DNA from: Planctomycetota bacterium
Lineage (GTDB): Bacteria; Planctomycetota; Planctomycetia; Isosphaerales; Isosphaeraceae
Reading direction: 5' to 3'
Length of the DNA stretch: 35,292 nucleotides
Assembly: GCA_021791715.1 (NCBI GenBank)
Contig: JAJYWB010000066.1
Location: 1 to 35,292 of the forward strand
In this document: positions 1 through 9,110 of the stretch, in pieces
Numbering within the stretch: position 1 is the stretch's first letter
Layout of the letters: every line of letters begins with the position of its first letter
Position numbers and translations under genes: made by a program
Notes under the pieces: model-generated
Seen by the model: the letters and a program-made list of their open reading frames with translations, nothing else
Databases searched by the model: none
What the model was told of the DNA's origin: nothing

Positions 1-136
1 CCGGTGAGCCTCTTTTGAAAATCCCTATTGAATATGAGGTTTTGATCGCATGGTGAATAAATCATATCAAGCCGGCTCACCAGGAGGTTCGCCCTCCCAT
101 AAACGGGTTGGCCCTCCCAATAACGGATTCGCCCTC
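1..136. repeat. Palindromic element, left copy, cut by the window start
   Basis: Bases 1-10 are the last ten bases of a forward arm. The matching reverse arm is at 74-98 and contains GGAGGTTCGCCCTCC. About 63 bp of unrelated sequence lies between them. Outside the reverse arm the motif GGTTCGCCCTCCC recurs in degenerate form at 86, 106 and 126, an exact 20-bp period. The same arm recurs at 160-272, 34842-34952, 35193-35292 and inside the gene at 19063-20448. Confidence 0.85.
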
Positions 137-159
137 AAATCCCCCGAATTTTTCTGTTT

Positions 160-300
160 GGGAGGGCGAACCTCCCGGTTAGCCTCTTTTCGTAATCTTC
201 GGAGATTAGGCCGTTTATTCGGTGAATAGTCGCAAACATCATTATGCGGCTCACCAGGAGGTTCGCCCTCCCAATTTCGGGCTCGCTTTCAAATCCCGCC
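160..300. repeat. Palindromic element, complete intergenic copy
   Basis: The forward arm is at 160-184 and contains GGAGGGCGAACCTCC. The reverse arm is at 248-272. The 25-bp arms are almost perfectly complementary and flank a loop of about 63 bp. A degenerate tail unit starts at 280, again 20 bp after the unit in the arm (260). The tail then shares CAAATCCC with the tail of the left-edge copy. No open reading frame for a transposase is present, so it is a non-autonomous, REP- or MITE-like sequence. Confidence 0.85.
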
Positions 301-455
301 GAAAGATTCGATGATCTTTCCGTATAGCCTCTGAATTCCACTTCTCGATTCCTCGGCTAATTCGGAAATCGCTCTTCGCGCTTTTGTCGGATTGTGCTAC
401 GAGAAGATTCTACCGGAAATTTATGGACGCGACGAATCCAGTAACGGGAGGCGCG

Positions 456-2708
456 ATGAAAACTCAATCGATTATCGGCGACCGTCTTTCCTCTCGAATG
501 GATGGTATTGATGCGATTCGTCGCCCGCTCGGGGGGCGATTCACCCGCTCGGCGATTCTCGCCGTCGCCCGAATCGCCGCCGTTTCTTTCGCGGCGTCGA
601 TCTTGCTTTCGGCTCACTCGAAACACGCGATCGCGGCCGATGATTCGATCAGGCCGATTCCCGTCGTTTTCGTCGATCCGCCGAACACGTCCGAGACCGC
701 AGGCCCTAATTCCTCTGAGTCGTTGCGAAAGTCGGTCGAAAAAGATCCGACGAACTCCAAATACCGCGCCGATCTTGGAGAGGCGCTCTCGGAAGAAGGG
801 AAATTCGACGAGGCGATCCGGGAATATCGTGAAGCGATTCGACTCGACGACAAGAACATCGAGGCTCGCTTAAGGCTCGGATCTTTGCTCGTTAAAACAT
901 ATAAATATAGCGTTGCGGAAGAGGTATTTCGACACGCGGTCAAGCTCGATCCCAAGAACCCGATCGCCCGGCTCAAGCTCGCACTAACGCTACAATGTCA
1001 ACGCAAGTTCGCCGAGGCGATCGGCGAATATCGAGCCCATCTCAAACTCAATCACGGGGAAACCGAAGACGATCAAACGCTGGAGTTGATAGCACATTTG
1101 TATCTTGGATTAGCGATGTATCAAAACGGCGAGATCGTTTCGGCTTTCAAGGAATATCAAACATTCTTGAGCAAATTCTATGTTTTCGCCGCGGAGGATT
1201 TTTCAAGCATGTTTTATTGTTGTGGGCAATATCTGATACAACACGAGAAATACGACGACGCGTTGGCGATGAATCGAGAAGCCGTTCGTCTCGTTCCCTC
1301 GTTCGCCGAGGCTCGGTTATCGCTCGGCTTTTTATTGGTGAAGCGCCGCGCCTACAAAGAGGCGTCGGAACAGTTGATCGAGTCGATTCGACTCCAGCCC
1401 GAGATCGAACACGCGCACAATCTTCTCGGCCTTTGCCTTGAATTCCAAGGCCAACTCGAACGGGCGGTTCAGGAGTATCGCGAGGAATTGAAGCACGAAA
1501 CCGCTTATAAAGAAACATTCCTCAATATTACAAGAGTTCTTGATAAGCTCGAACGCAATCAGGATATCATTAAAGTGAGTGAGCAATGGATCAAGCGTTA
1601 TCCCGGCGATTCGACGGCGCATTATCTTTTAGGCAGGGCCTTGTTCATCGCCGGAGAAAACGAAAAAGCTTCGAAGGAATTAGAGGAATCGATCTTCATC
1701 GACCCCAAACTCGATTGCGCCTATTACTTTCTGGGACGGATCGCATCGAGCAAAGGCCGCTTTGCCGAGGCGTTAAAATTCTACGAAAAAGCCGACGAGT
1801 CGGGATCGAAACGAGCCGATTGGGATTGCCCCACGAAATGGTTCATCGCGGACACGAAGCGTATGATCGCCGCCGAAGATCGTCTCAAAGAATACGCCGC
1901 GGAACGATATCACCCAAAAAGCAGAAGAGAATATGTAGGCATGCTTATTATTGCGGAGTTCAAAGGATTTTATCGATCCAACGTAAGATTATTTGAAGAA
2001 TATTCGAATCGAGGATCGGCCGCCGAAATTGATCCCGTCGGCGCGATCCGTCGATGGGTTCCGCTCGCGGCGGCGCTCGCGGGTTGCGGCTACGGCGTCG
2101 ACGCTCATCGAGCCGACGAAGTCGATCTCAGGCGATTGAGGAGGAAAGCTTTGGAATGGATGAGCGCCGATCTCGCCGATATGACCCGCGAATTCGAAAA
2201 GAACCCCGATTCCGCGGTAAGGATTCGGCAAAATCTTGAATGCTGGTTCATCGATTTCAGGCTTTCGGCGATTCGAAGCCTCGGTAATGATATGATTACA
2301 CAAGAGCTAGGTCCTCAAACTTCGATTCCGATCACCGGCGCCGTATCCAACGAGATCGCTCAAACTTCGTTCTATCCGAACGAACCGAAACGCGCCGAAC
2401 ACTCGTTCCTGAAAGATCACGATCAAATTCACGGTTCGCCGCTAAAAGCAATCGTAAACGATCAATCTCCGCGCGTTGCAAATCGAAGCGATTTACCCGC
2501 ACCGATCATCGTCGAATCGCGGGCCATGTTTTTTAAGGATATCAACGGTAATCTCATCGATATCCATCCTCCCGAATCGTTTCACTTCACCGAAGACGAA
2601 CGCGCCGAATGGAAACGCTTCTGGAAAGAAGCCTCGGTTCTCATGCGCAAAGTCGGCGGTCGGAATTCTCTCGAGCCGAGCACGAGGTCGGTCATCCTCC
2701 AAAAATAA
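456..2708 (+). CDS. Secreted tetratricopeptide-repeat protein
   Basis: This 750-residue protein has a long positively charged N-terminus and a hydrophobic stretch (SAILAVARIAAVSFAASILL) ending in AIA-ADD, which looks like a Sec signal peptide. About ten TPR units follow over roughly residues 90-470, with the usual pattern of small residues and a Pro near each repeat end, for example EEGKFDEAIREYREAIRLD. The last 280 residues show no domain I recognise. The ATG at 456 follows GGGAGG at 446-451; a TTG at 384 and an ATG at 423 are in frame but less well supported. TPRs bind peptides or scaffold complexes, here presumably outside the cytoplasm. No partner is identifiable from the sequence. Confidence 0.85.
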   Translation: MKTQSIIGDRLSSRMDGIDAIRRPLGGRFTRSAILAVARIAAVSFAASILLSAHSKHAIAADDSIRPIPVVFVDPPNTSETAGPNSSESLRKSVEKDPTNSKYRADLGEALSEEGKFDEAIREYREAIRLDDKNIEARLRLGSLLVKTYKYSVAEEVFRHAVKLDPKNPIARLKLALTLQCQRKFAEAIGEYRAHLKLNHGETEDDQTLELIAHLYLGLAMYQNGEIVSAFKEYQTFLSKFYVFAAEDFSSMFYCCGQYLIQHEKYDDALAMNREAVRLVPSFAEARLSLGFLLVKRRAYKEASEQLIESIRLQPEIEHAHNLLGLCLEFQGQLERAVQEYREELKHETAYKETFLNITRVLDKLERNQDIIKVSEQWIKRYPGDSTAHYLLGRALFIAGENEKASKELEESIFIDPKLDCAYYFLGRIASSKGRFAEALKFYEKADESGSKRADWDCPTKWFIADTKRMIAAEDRLKEYAAERYHPKSRREYVGMLIIAEFKGFYRSNVRLFEEYSNRGSAAEIDPVGAIRRWVPLAAALAGCGYGVDAHRADEVDLRRLRRKALEWMSADLADMTREFEKNPDSAVRIRQNLECWFIDFRLSAIRSLGNDMITQELGPQTSIPITGAVSNEIAQTSFYPNEPKRAEHSFLKDHDQIHGSPLKAIVNDQSPRVANRSDLPAPIIVESRAMFFKDINGNLIDIHPPESFHFTEDERAEWKRFWKEASVLMRKVGGRNSLEPSTRSVILQK

Positions 2709-2906
2709 GATTTGCATGGAAGATAATCAACGTATATAATAACATGAATAAAAATTATGCAATGGTAATTTTAGGCAAGAGTCGATTCGATCATTCGATT
2801 TTTTCGGCGAAGAATATCGAGCTCATTCCCAGGGGTTCGTCGTGATGTTTTTTCCGCATCGCTCTTGACGATTCGTCGCAAAATCGTTTATGAACTCGAA
2901 TTTATC

Positions 2907-4598
2907 ATGGACGAGACGATTATTTCACGTCGAGACGTTTCCGGCGAGTCGACCGACGATTCGACTTCGCTCGTCGATTCCCCGCGAATCGCTCGAATCG
3001 CGGCGATCGCGGCCTGGTTTTTCATCGTCCTGGGGATCGGCCTGCGGCTCTTTCGTTTCGGGATGAATTTCCCGCTTTGGGGCGACGAGGCGTTTGTCGC
3101 GGTCAATCTGATCGAGCGAGGTTTTCGCGAACTCGCCAAACCGCTCGATTACGGTCAAATCTGCCCGATTCTGTTCCTTTGGATCGAGCGCGCGATCATC
3201 CTTCGACTTGGCGTTCACGAATGGTCGCTCAGGCTTTTCCCGCTGTTATGCGCGGTTGCGAGCGTCGGTCTTTTTTATCGCGTGATGAGTAAGTTCATAA
3301 AAGGGACGCCCGTCGTTCTCGCGACGGCGATTCTCGCGGTCAGCTTTCATCCGATTCGCCATAGCGCCGAAGTGAAACCGTACGCGTCCGACTTGCTCGT
3401 CGCGCTCGTTCTCATGGGGCTCGCGTTCGATTGGCTGAGGGATCGGTCGCGGTTGCGAGCGTTATGTCTGCTCACGCTCCTATCGCCTTTCGCTCTCGCG
3501 CTGTCGCATCCCGCGGCGTTCGTGCTGGGAGGGATTTCACTCGGACTGGCGCTCCCGGTCGTGCGAACTCGTTCTTTAAAAACGGGGCTTGTGTTTATCG
3601 CGTTCAATTTCGTCACGCTCGCGTCGTTTCTGATCCTTTATAAACTGGTAACAAGTTCACATGAAATGGTCCATTCCTATGGATTGCGGGCGTATTGGGC
3701 GAATTCGTTCCCGCCGACCGATTCGCCGTTGCGGTTGCTGATCTGGTTGATCGATTCGCACACGGGGACGATGCTCGCGTATCCCGGAGGCGGGAAGAAC
3801 GGAGCGAGCACGGGGACGTTGCTGCTGTGCCTCTTGGCGGTCTTCGGGCTCGTTCGTGAGCGTCGCGGTGAGATCGCGGTGATTTGTCTGGGGCCGTTCG
3901 CTCTGGCGCTCGTCGCCGCGTTTCTTAAGCGGTATCCGTACGGCGGCGAGGCTCGGCAGATGCAGTTTCTGGTTCCGGCGATCTGCCTGCTCGCCGGAAT
4001 CGGCGGAGCGCGGCTGATCGATAAGATCAAGCAAATACACAAACGAATGAACGTATACGGAATTGTGATGATTTTATTGATCGTGATCGGAGTCGTTCCG
4101 CTCGTGTTGGACTCGCGTCATCCGTATCGCAGGCTGTATGATCGACAGGCGAGGGATTTCGCCAGGGGGTTTTGGAGCGAGCAGGAGCGTGAGGCCGAGG
4201 TCGCTTGCTTATGCATGGATTTTGGTGTGAAGAGCGCGCGTTCGCTCAACTTGCGGACGGCGATTTTCGTGAGCAATGAGACGATGTATTCGAGCCGGAG
4301 CGTTCTCGGTCGCGGGCCTCGGTTCGAGGCGGTTTCGGCCGATCGGCCGCTTCGGTGCGTTCTTTACGACGAGACGAGCCCCGACGATCCCCGAGTGATA
4401 TCTTGGTTCAAAGAAATGAGCTCGCGATATCGCTTTCGCGGTCGCAAAGAGGTGAGCATCGCATCATCCGATTATTTTGAACGCCCCAAAACCGAGCATT
4501 GTTATATCTATGAATTTATACCTTATGACGAACGCATGGGCGCCCGGGAATTCGCGCGGGGGAAGCGATCCGGCGGTCGCGGCGAGCGTTCGTACTAA
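2907..4598 (+). CDS. Polytopic membrane glycosyltransferase, GT39/PMT-like
   Basis: This 563-residue protein has about ten hydrophobic segments over its first 410 residues and a soluble C-terminal part of about 140 residues. After the first membrane segment comes WGDEAF (residues 58-63). That is the position where GT-C transferases of the ArnT/PMT/GT39 type carry their catalytic acidic pair. Such enzymes transfer a sugar from a polyprenyl-phosphate donor on the outer face of the membrane. The acceptor cannot be told from sequence. The ATG at 2907 precedes the first membrane segment sensibly; a TTG at 2865 is also possible. The 3' end overlaps the next gene, so the two are probably co-transcribed. 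The family is likely; the exact activity is inferred. Confidence 0.72.
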   Translation: MDETIISRRDVSGESTDDSTSLVDSPRIARIAAIAAWFFIVLGIGLRLFRFGMNFPLWGDEAFVAVNLIERGFRELAKPLDYGQICPILFLWIERAIILRLGVHEWSLRLFPLLCAVASVGLFYRVMSKFIKGTPVVLATAILAVSFHPIRHSAEVKPYASDLLVALVLMGLAFDWLRDRSRLRALCLLTLLSPFALALSHPAAFVLGGISLGLALPVVRTRSLKTGLVFIAFNFVTLASFLILYKLVTSSHEMVHSYGLRAYWANSFPPTDSPLRLLIWLIDSHTGTMLAYPGGGKNGASTGTLLLCLLAVFGLVRERRGEIAVICLGPFALALVAAFLKRYPYGGEARQMQFLVPAICLLAGIGGARLIDKIKQIHKRMNVYGIVMILLIVIGVVPLVLDSRHPYRRLYDRQARDFARGFWSEQEREAEVACLCMDFGVKSARSLNLRTAIFVSNETMYSSRSVLGRGPRFEAVSADRPLRCVLYDETSPDDPRVISWFKEMSSRYRFRGRKEVSIASSDYFERPKTEHCYIYEFIPYDERMGAREFARGKRSGGRGERSY

Positions 4599-6150
4599 CC
4601 TTTTTCGTTCGCGTGTTTTCGCTTCGCGGCGAGGCTTATCGTCGCTCTTATTGTTCACGGCGATCTTTTTGGGATTCGGGGTGATTTCGACGCGAGGAGA
4701 GCCTCCCGCGACTTCGTTTCGGGTCCGGATCGTCAGGCCGGACGAGCAATGGAGGCGGGCGATCGCGTTGTTCGAGGGATCGAAGGCCGCGAATCCCGCG
4801 GCGGCGCTCGCGGCTTGGCGGAATGGACGCGGCGGCGAGGTTAAGATGTCGAAAGGCATGCAAGCTTTGATCGCATGTTTCAACCCCGCGATGATCGACG
4901 AAACGAGGCTTCTCGACGGTTCGGAGCTCGATCTCGGTTGGGACGGCGACGGATCGATTCATTGGCGTTTTTTGATCCCAAAAGACGACGGCACGTTCTC
5001 ATCGCTCGCGACGGCTTTCGCGCTCACCGAGGGACAAAGCGAACCCCCGATCGGATCGATTCCGGTCGATCGATTGCGCAAGCCCGACGGCCCGCTCGCG
5101 GCGCGAGGGCCCAAAGGAACCGCGGTCGCGAACACCCGCCCGGCGCTTGTCGACGCGCTCGATCGAGGGGTCGATCCCGCGGCTCCATCCTTATTAAAAT
5201 CAGGTTTATCAGTTCATATCAAGTCGACGGCGCTCGCCGATTCCAGGGCGCCGATTTGGGCGCGACGAATCGGCGCGACGATCGCCGCGTTCGGCGGTCG
5301 CGAATTCGTCGCCGAGGCGGGATTTCAAGGTGAAGATATTGCAATCAAAGTACATTTAGTTACAAGCAATCTCCGATCGATCGTCGCGGTTCCGCGGGCG
5401 ATCGAGCCCGAATGGCTTGATTGGATTCCGAAAGAGCGAACGATCGCGGCGGTTTCGTTCGGGCTCGATTCGGATCGAGGGTCGTGGGATCGGCTTTTTG
5501 AGCTTGCCGATCGGATCGAGAAGATCGATCCGAACAAGGCGGGCGCCGCGCCCGCTCGGCTTAGGCTCAATTTGTTGATCACGGCGACCGCGGGGATTCA
5601 GCCCGATCTCGACCTTTGGCCCAAGCTGAAGGGGGTTTCGGCGTTCGTCGTCGCGGGGCGCGATACCGGGCGTGTCGATACGGGCTTGATCGCTCTTCAC
5701 ACCTCCGACGACGCCGCTGCGCGGAGGATCGTCAATCAATCGGCGAATCGGATCAAACGGATCAGTGGAAACCTGGTTGTTGATCAAAGAGGATCGACGA
5801 CGTTGATCGCGACCGACGCGGCGACTCTCAAGGCGAGTTTGGAAGCGTTTGAGCATCCCGATCGTTCGGCGGGGAACGATCTTCGGAAGAGGCTTCCGGC
5901 GGGGTCGAGCGTCGTGCGAACGGGGGCTTTTTGGGCGGGTCGAACGCCCGGGCTTGAGGACGAGACTTCGACAGAGTTCGTCGAGGCGCTTTCCGAAACG
6001 CCGCCGATTCTCTGGACAGGGGTGAAAGATCGAGCCGGAGTCGTCGACGTCGTCGTCGCGAGCGGTCTCAAGGAGACGATCGGGCGGTTTCTTGATAAAC
6101 TGCCGCTGAAAACCCCCGTCGACGGCGGCGAGAACGAGAATCGTCAATAA
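4525..6150 (+). CDS. Unrecognised exported protein
   Basis: This protein of about 541 residues has a hydrophobic stretch (SLLLFTAIFLGFGVIS) preceded by RR, which suggests a signal peptide or N-terminal anchor. The rest is soluble, rich in Ala, Asp and Arg, and shows no catalytic motif I recognise. Its length and alternating secondary-structure feel resemble the uncharacterised exported proteins common in planctomycetes. The start is uncertain: ATG at 4510 or 4525, or TTG at 4477, all inside the end of the upstream gene in another frame. I chose 4525. The overlap implies translational coupling with the glycosyltransferase-like gene, so a role in the same envelope process is possible but unproven. 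It ends 99 bp before a terminator-like hairpin. Confidence 0.75.
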   Translation: MTNAWAPGNSRGGSDPAVAASVRTNLFRSRVFASRRGLSSLLLFTAIFLGFGVISTRGEPPATSFRVRIVRPDEQWRRAIALFEGSKAANPAAALAAWRNGRGGEVKMSKGMQALIACFNPAMIDETRLLDGSELDLGWDGDGSIHWRFLIPKDDGTFSSLATAFALTEGQSEPPIGSIPVDRLRKPDGPLAARGPKGTAVANTRPALVDALDRGVDPAAPSLLKSGLSVHIKSTALADSRAPIWARRIGATIAAFGGREFVAEAGFQGEDIAIKVHLVTSNLRSIVAVPRAIEPEWLDWIPKERTIAAVSFGLDSDRGSWDRLFELADRIEKIDPNKAGAAPARLRLNLLITATAGIQPDLDLWPKLKGVSAFVVAGRDTGRVDTGLIALHTSDDAAARRIVNQSANRIKRISGNLVVDQRGSTTLIATDAATLKASLEAFEHPDRSAGNDLRKRLPAGSSVVRTGAFWAGRTPGLEDETSTEFVEALSETPPILWTGVKDRAGVVDVVVASGLKETIGRFLDKLPLKTPVDGGENENRQ

Positions 6151-6249
6151 AAAACTATATGCATAAGTTAAATAAATGTAAAAACAATCGGATGCGGGTT
6201 TTCAATACTAGAAACTAAAAATCTCAATGATACGCGCCGGTCGCTTCGC

Positions 6250-6283
6250 AACCTCAAGAAAACAATCTTGTGGTTATGTTTTT
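6250..6283 (+). terminator. Rho-independent terminator
   Basis: AACCTCAAGA (6250-6259) pairs with TCTTGTGGTT (6266-6275) with one mismatch. The loop is 6 nt, and the stem is followed by ATGTTTTT. It lies after the + strand gene ending at 6150, in the convergent gap with the lptB-like gene. The stem is AT-rich, so strength is uncertain. Confidence 0.55.
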
Positions 6284-6306
6284 CTAATTCGTTGTGTGAA
6301 TATCTC

Positions 6307-7104
6307 TCACGCGAGGCGTTCGGCGTCGTGCGTTTCGCCGATCGCGGGGGGACGGCGGGTTTTGTCGTGAATGTGCCCCGCGTCGAAACGTTCGCCGATG
6401 TAGTGCCGGCGCACCTCGGCGTTGTTGATGATCTCTTCGCGGTTTCCCTTGGCGAAAACGCGTCCCTCGCGGATCAGGTAATTGCGGTCGGTGACCTCGA
6501 GAGTCTCGCGGACGTTATGATCGGTTAATAATATTCCCAGATGATGAACCTCGGCGAGTTCGCGGATCGTCTCCTGGATCTCGCCGACGGTTTTGGGGTC
6601 GATGCCGGCGAACGGTTCGTCGAGGAGGATGAGTTTGGGCTCGGTGATCAGGCTGCGGGCGATCTCGAGCCTGCGCCGCTCGCCGCCCGATACGCGCTGG
6701 GCTTTCGTCTTACGAATATGTGTTAAACCGAATTGTTTGAGCAGTTGTTCTTGCCGTTCCTTGCGTTGTTTGCGGTTCATATCGACGCGCGTTTCAAGAA
6801 TCGCCATCAGGTTGTCTTCGACGCTGAGGAGGCGGAAGACGCTCGCCTCTTGCGCCAGGTAACCCATGCCGGCGCGAGCGCGCTGGTACATCGGTAATTT
6901 GCTGATATCCTTGCCGTCGAATACGACCGCGCCGCCGTCGGAATCGATCAGGCCGATCGTCATCCGGAAGCTCGTCGTCTTGCCGGCGCCGTTGGGTCCG
7001 AGGAGGCCGACGACCTCCCCCTGATCGACCTCGAAATCGACTCCCGAGACGACCTGACGGCGACCGTACCATTTCTGTAAGCCGCGAACTTCGAGTAACG
7101 CCAC
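6307..7104 (-). CDS. lptB: LptB-like ABC transporter ATP-binding protein
   Basis: This 265-residue ATPase is most like LptB, the cytoplasmic motor that powers lipopolysaccharide extraction from the inner membrane with LptFG and LptC. Visible motifs in order are Walker A GPNGAGKT (36-43), the signature VSGGERRR, Walker B LILLDEP followed by FAGIDP, and the switch His in TDHNVRETL. It lacks any membrane domain. About 25 residues at the C-terminus (from FDAGHIHDK) extend past the usual end. The start is GTG at 7104, with AAGGAGGA six bases upstream, a strong site. It is the last gene of the apparent lepA-signal peptidase-lptB run. No lptA, lptC or lptFG is in the window, so the subfamily call rests on sequence resemblance; another short branched-chain-type ATPase is the alternative. 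Confidence 0.88.
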   Translation of the reverse strand: MALLEVRGLQKWYGRRQVVSGVDFEVDQGEVVGLLGPNGAGKTTSFRMTIGLIDSDGGAVVFDGKDISKLPMYQRARAGMGYLAQEASVFRLLSVEDNLMAILETRVDMNRKQRKERQEQLLKQFGLTHIRKTKAQRVSGGERRRLEIARSLITEPKLILLDEPFAGIDPKTVGEIQETIRELAEVHHLGILLTDHNVRETLEVTDRNYLIREGRVFAKGNREEIINNAEVRRHYIGERFDAGHIHDKTRRPPAIGETHDAERLA

Positions 7105-7182
7105 GACCGATCCTCCTTGACCAGCATTCGTTGATATCGTGAAACGATCCTTCGAGTTTTCGTATCGATGAGCGGATCCATT

Positions 7183-9039
7183 TCATCGGATCCATTTCAT
7201 CCGTTCGACATAGGGACGAAACGGGACGACCATATCGCGGGAAAGGGGAATTTTGGGTCCGAAGGGGACGGCGTGGGGCCAGTAGACGAAGAACGCCTTG
7301 CCGACGAGGAGGTTTTCGGGAACCTCCCAACTTTCACGATGCTGATCGTCCCATCCCTGCCCGATGCCGTCGGGGTCGTAATTGGGATCGAACCGATCGA
7401 GCGTTTGCCACGCGCGGCCGTCGCGGCTTTTGGGGCTGTTATCTCCCATCGCCATATAATGACCCGGCGAGATCGAGTAATCGTGCGCCTTGACGTTCGA
7501 GAGCGGTTGGAACCGCGACGGATCGGCGAGCGCGTCGAGCATCTCGATCGCGTCGCCGGGCGCTCGATCCCATAACTCGTCGTAATCGGATCGATTGGGG
7601 AATTGAGTGTAATACACGTCACGCGTAATCACAAGATCGGATACTTGAATTTTAGCCGAACGGGCCGCGACGCCGACCGGTTCAAGGTCGAGCTTGGAGG
7701 GAGCGACCGCGGTTCGCGCGCCGTCGTTATACGACCAGCCGTCGCCGAACGGAAGCGAGCCGTCGACCCAGAGCGTGAGCCTGCCGTCGACGTTGGCGAA
7801 GCGAACTTCGTGCGTTCCGGCCCCCTTGAACGCGGTTTGAGCGACGGTCTCGAACACGTCGGCGCCGCTCGTGAGCCGAGCCTCGCCCGTCGCGAGGTCG
7901 ATCTCGCAACGGTGAATCACGCCGCCGCGAACGAGCCGAAAGGCGATCGAACCCGAGGTCGATTCGACCTTCACGCGGCACGAAAGCGTTAAATCGCCCA
8001 CCCAGTGAGGCTGATACCAATCGCGATCCTCGCGCCGGCTCGCGTTAAGGTTGGTATTATAAGCATAAAAGTCGGTGATTAAACTGGCGCGCGGCGGTCG
8101 CGGCGCGGGCCGTTTGTTTTTGGCGGCTTCCCATTGTTCGGGATCGGGGACGAGATTGCGGTATTTGAGTTCGGTCCAATGATCCGACGCCGAGCACGCG
8201 AACGCGCCCGGTCGGGGCTCGGTCCAAGCTTTTTCGTCGTCGCCGGTCCATCTTTTCCATTCGGGACCCGCGAGATCGCGCGGACGATACCGATCGTCAT
8301 ACACGGGCATTTGCATCGCTAATTGATGAAAAAGCGGTTTGCGCTCGATCTGAAAAGGCTCGTTCGAGCCGCGCGGGCGCGTGAGAACGTCTCCCGCGTA
8401 AATGCGAACGTCCTCGCCGGGAAGGCCGATCAATCGCTTGATGTAATCGACCTCGGGCTCCTCGGGATAATGAAACACGAAAACATCCCACCGCTTGGGC
8501 TTGCTCGCGCCCGGCAAAAACGGCAGTTCGTAGGGGAACTTCATCACCAGAATCCGATCCCCCTTGAAGCTCGGCTCGCCGCCGATCTTCGCCTGATACC
8601 GACAATTCACGCACGTGCCGTATTCCACCATCCGCTCGGAGGCGTTGTAAGAAGCGGGCAGCTCGACCTCGTCGGAAGCGTTCACCGCGTAAACGAATCC
8701 ACATTCAGGACAAGTGATTTCTTTATGACGTCCCATCAGCGTCGGCGCCATCGATCCCGTGGGGATGACGAACGCCTCGGCGACGAAGCCGCGGATCAGG
8801 ATCGCCAGAACGATCGCGAAGACGATCTGTTCGAGCAGCGTTTCCTCGCGGGGCGGAATCGGCGTGGTTGAGGCGGCGGGAGCGGCCGCTTCGGTCGACG
8901 AGCGAGCGGGGTTCGAACTCGCCGCGGGGCGGGAATTCGAGTTCGCCGCGGCGGCTTCGGTTGAAGGTTTCGCCGAGGCTTCGCTCGCGGTCGATCCCAG
9001 GGTCGGCGTTTCAGCGGATTTCGAGGGGCTTTGGCTCAT
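7183..9039 (-). CDS. lepB: Signal peptidase I with zinc-ribbon and large insert
   Basis: Type I signal peptidases cleave Sec and Tat signal peptides on the outer face of the membrane with a Ser-Lys dyad. Here a 60-residue Ala/Ser/Pro-rich cytoplasmic tail precedes one membrane segment (about 70-90). Next come IPTGSMAPTL with the likely nucleophile Ser96, GDRILVMKF with the likely general base Lys167, KRLIGLPGED, and late GDNS (532-535) of box E. Between Ser and Lys sit CPEC (110-113) and CVNC (143-146), a zinc-ribbon arrangement absent from E. coli LepB. A further insert of about 150 residues (about 320-470) looks like a beta-sandwich (LamG/concanavalin-like). At 618 residues it is roughly twice the family's usual length. 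It lies 71 bp after a shorter paralogue. The start is ATG at 9039. Confidence 0.9.
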   Translation of the reverse strand: MSQSPSKSAETPTLGSTASEASAKPSTEAAAANSNSRPAASSNPARSSTEAAAPAASTTPIPPREETLLEQIVFAIVLAILIRGFVAEAFVIPTGSMAPTLMGRHKEITCPECGFVYAVNASDEVELPASYNASERMVEYGTCVNCRYQAKIGGEPSFKGDRILVMKFPYELPFLPGASKPKRWDVFVFHYPEEPEVDYIKRLIGLPGEDVRIYAGDVLTRPRGSNEPFQIERKPLFHQLAMQMPVYDDRYRPRDLAGPEWKRWTGDDEKAWTEPRPGAFACSASDHWTELKYRNLVPDPEQWEAAKNKRPAPRPPRASLITDFYAYNTNLNASRREDRDWYQPHWVGDLTLSCRVKVESTSGSIAFRLVRGGVIHRCEIDLATGEARLTSGADVFETVAQTAFKGAGTHEVRFANVDGRLTLWVDGSLPFGDGWSYNDGARTAVAPSKLDLEPVGVAARSAKIQVSDLVITRDVYYTQFPNRSDYDELWDRAPGDAIEMLDALADPSRFQPLSNVKAHDYSISPGHYMAMGDNSPKSRDGRAWQTLDRFDPNYDPDGIGQGWDDQHRESWEVPENLLVGKAFFVYWPHAVPFGPKIPLSRDMVVPFRPYVERMKWIR

Positions 9040-9110
9040 CGATCGTATGGGTCCCGTCGTGGAGGAGGAACGCGGTTACACCGCCTTTGGAATCCGAGCG
9101 AGCGACCTAC

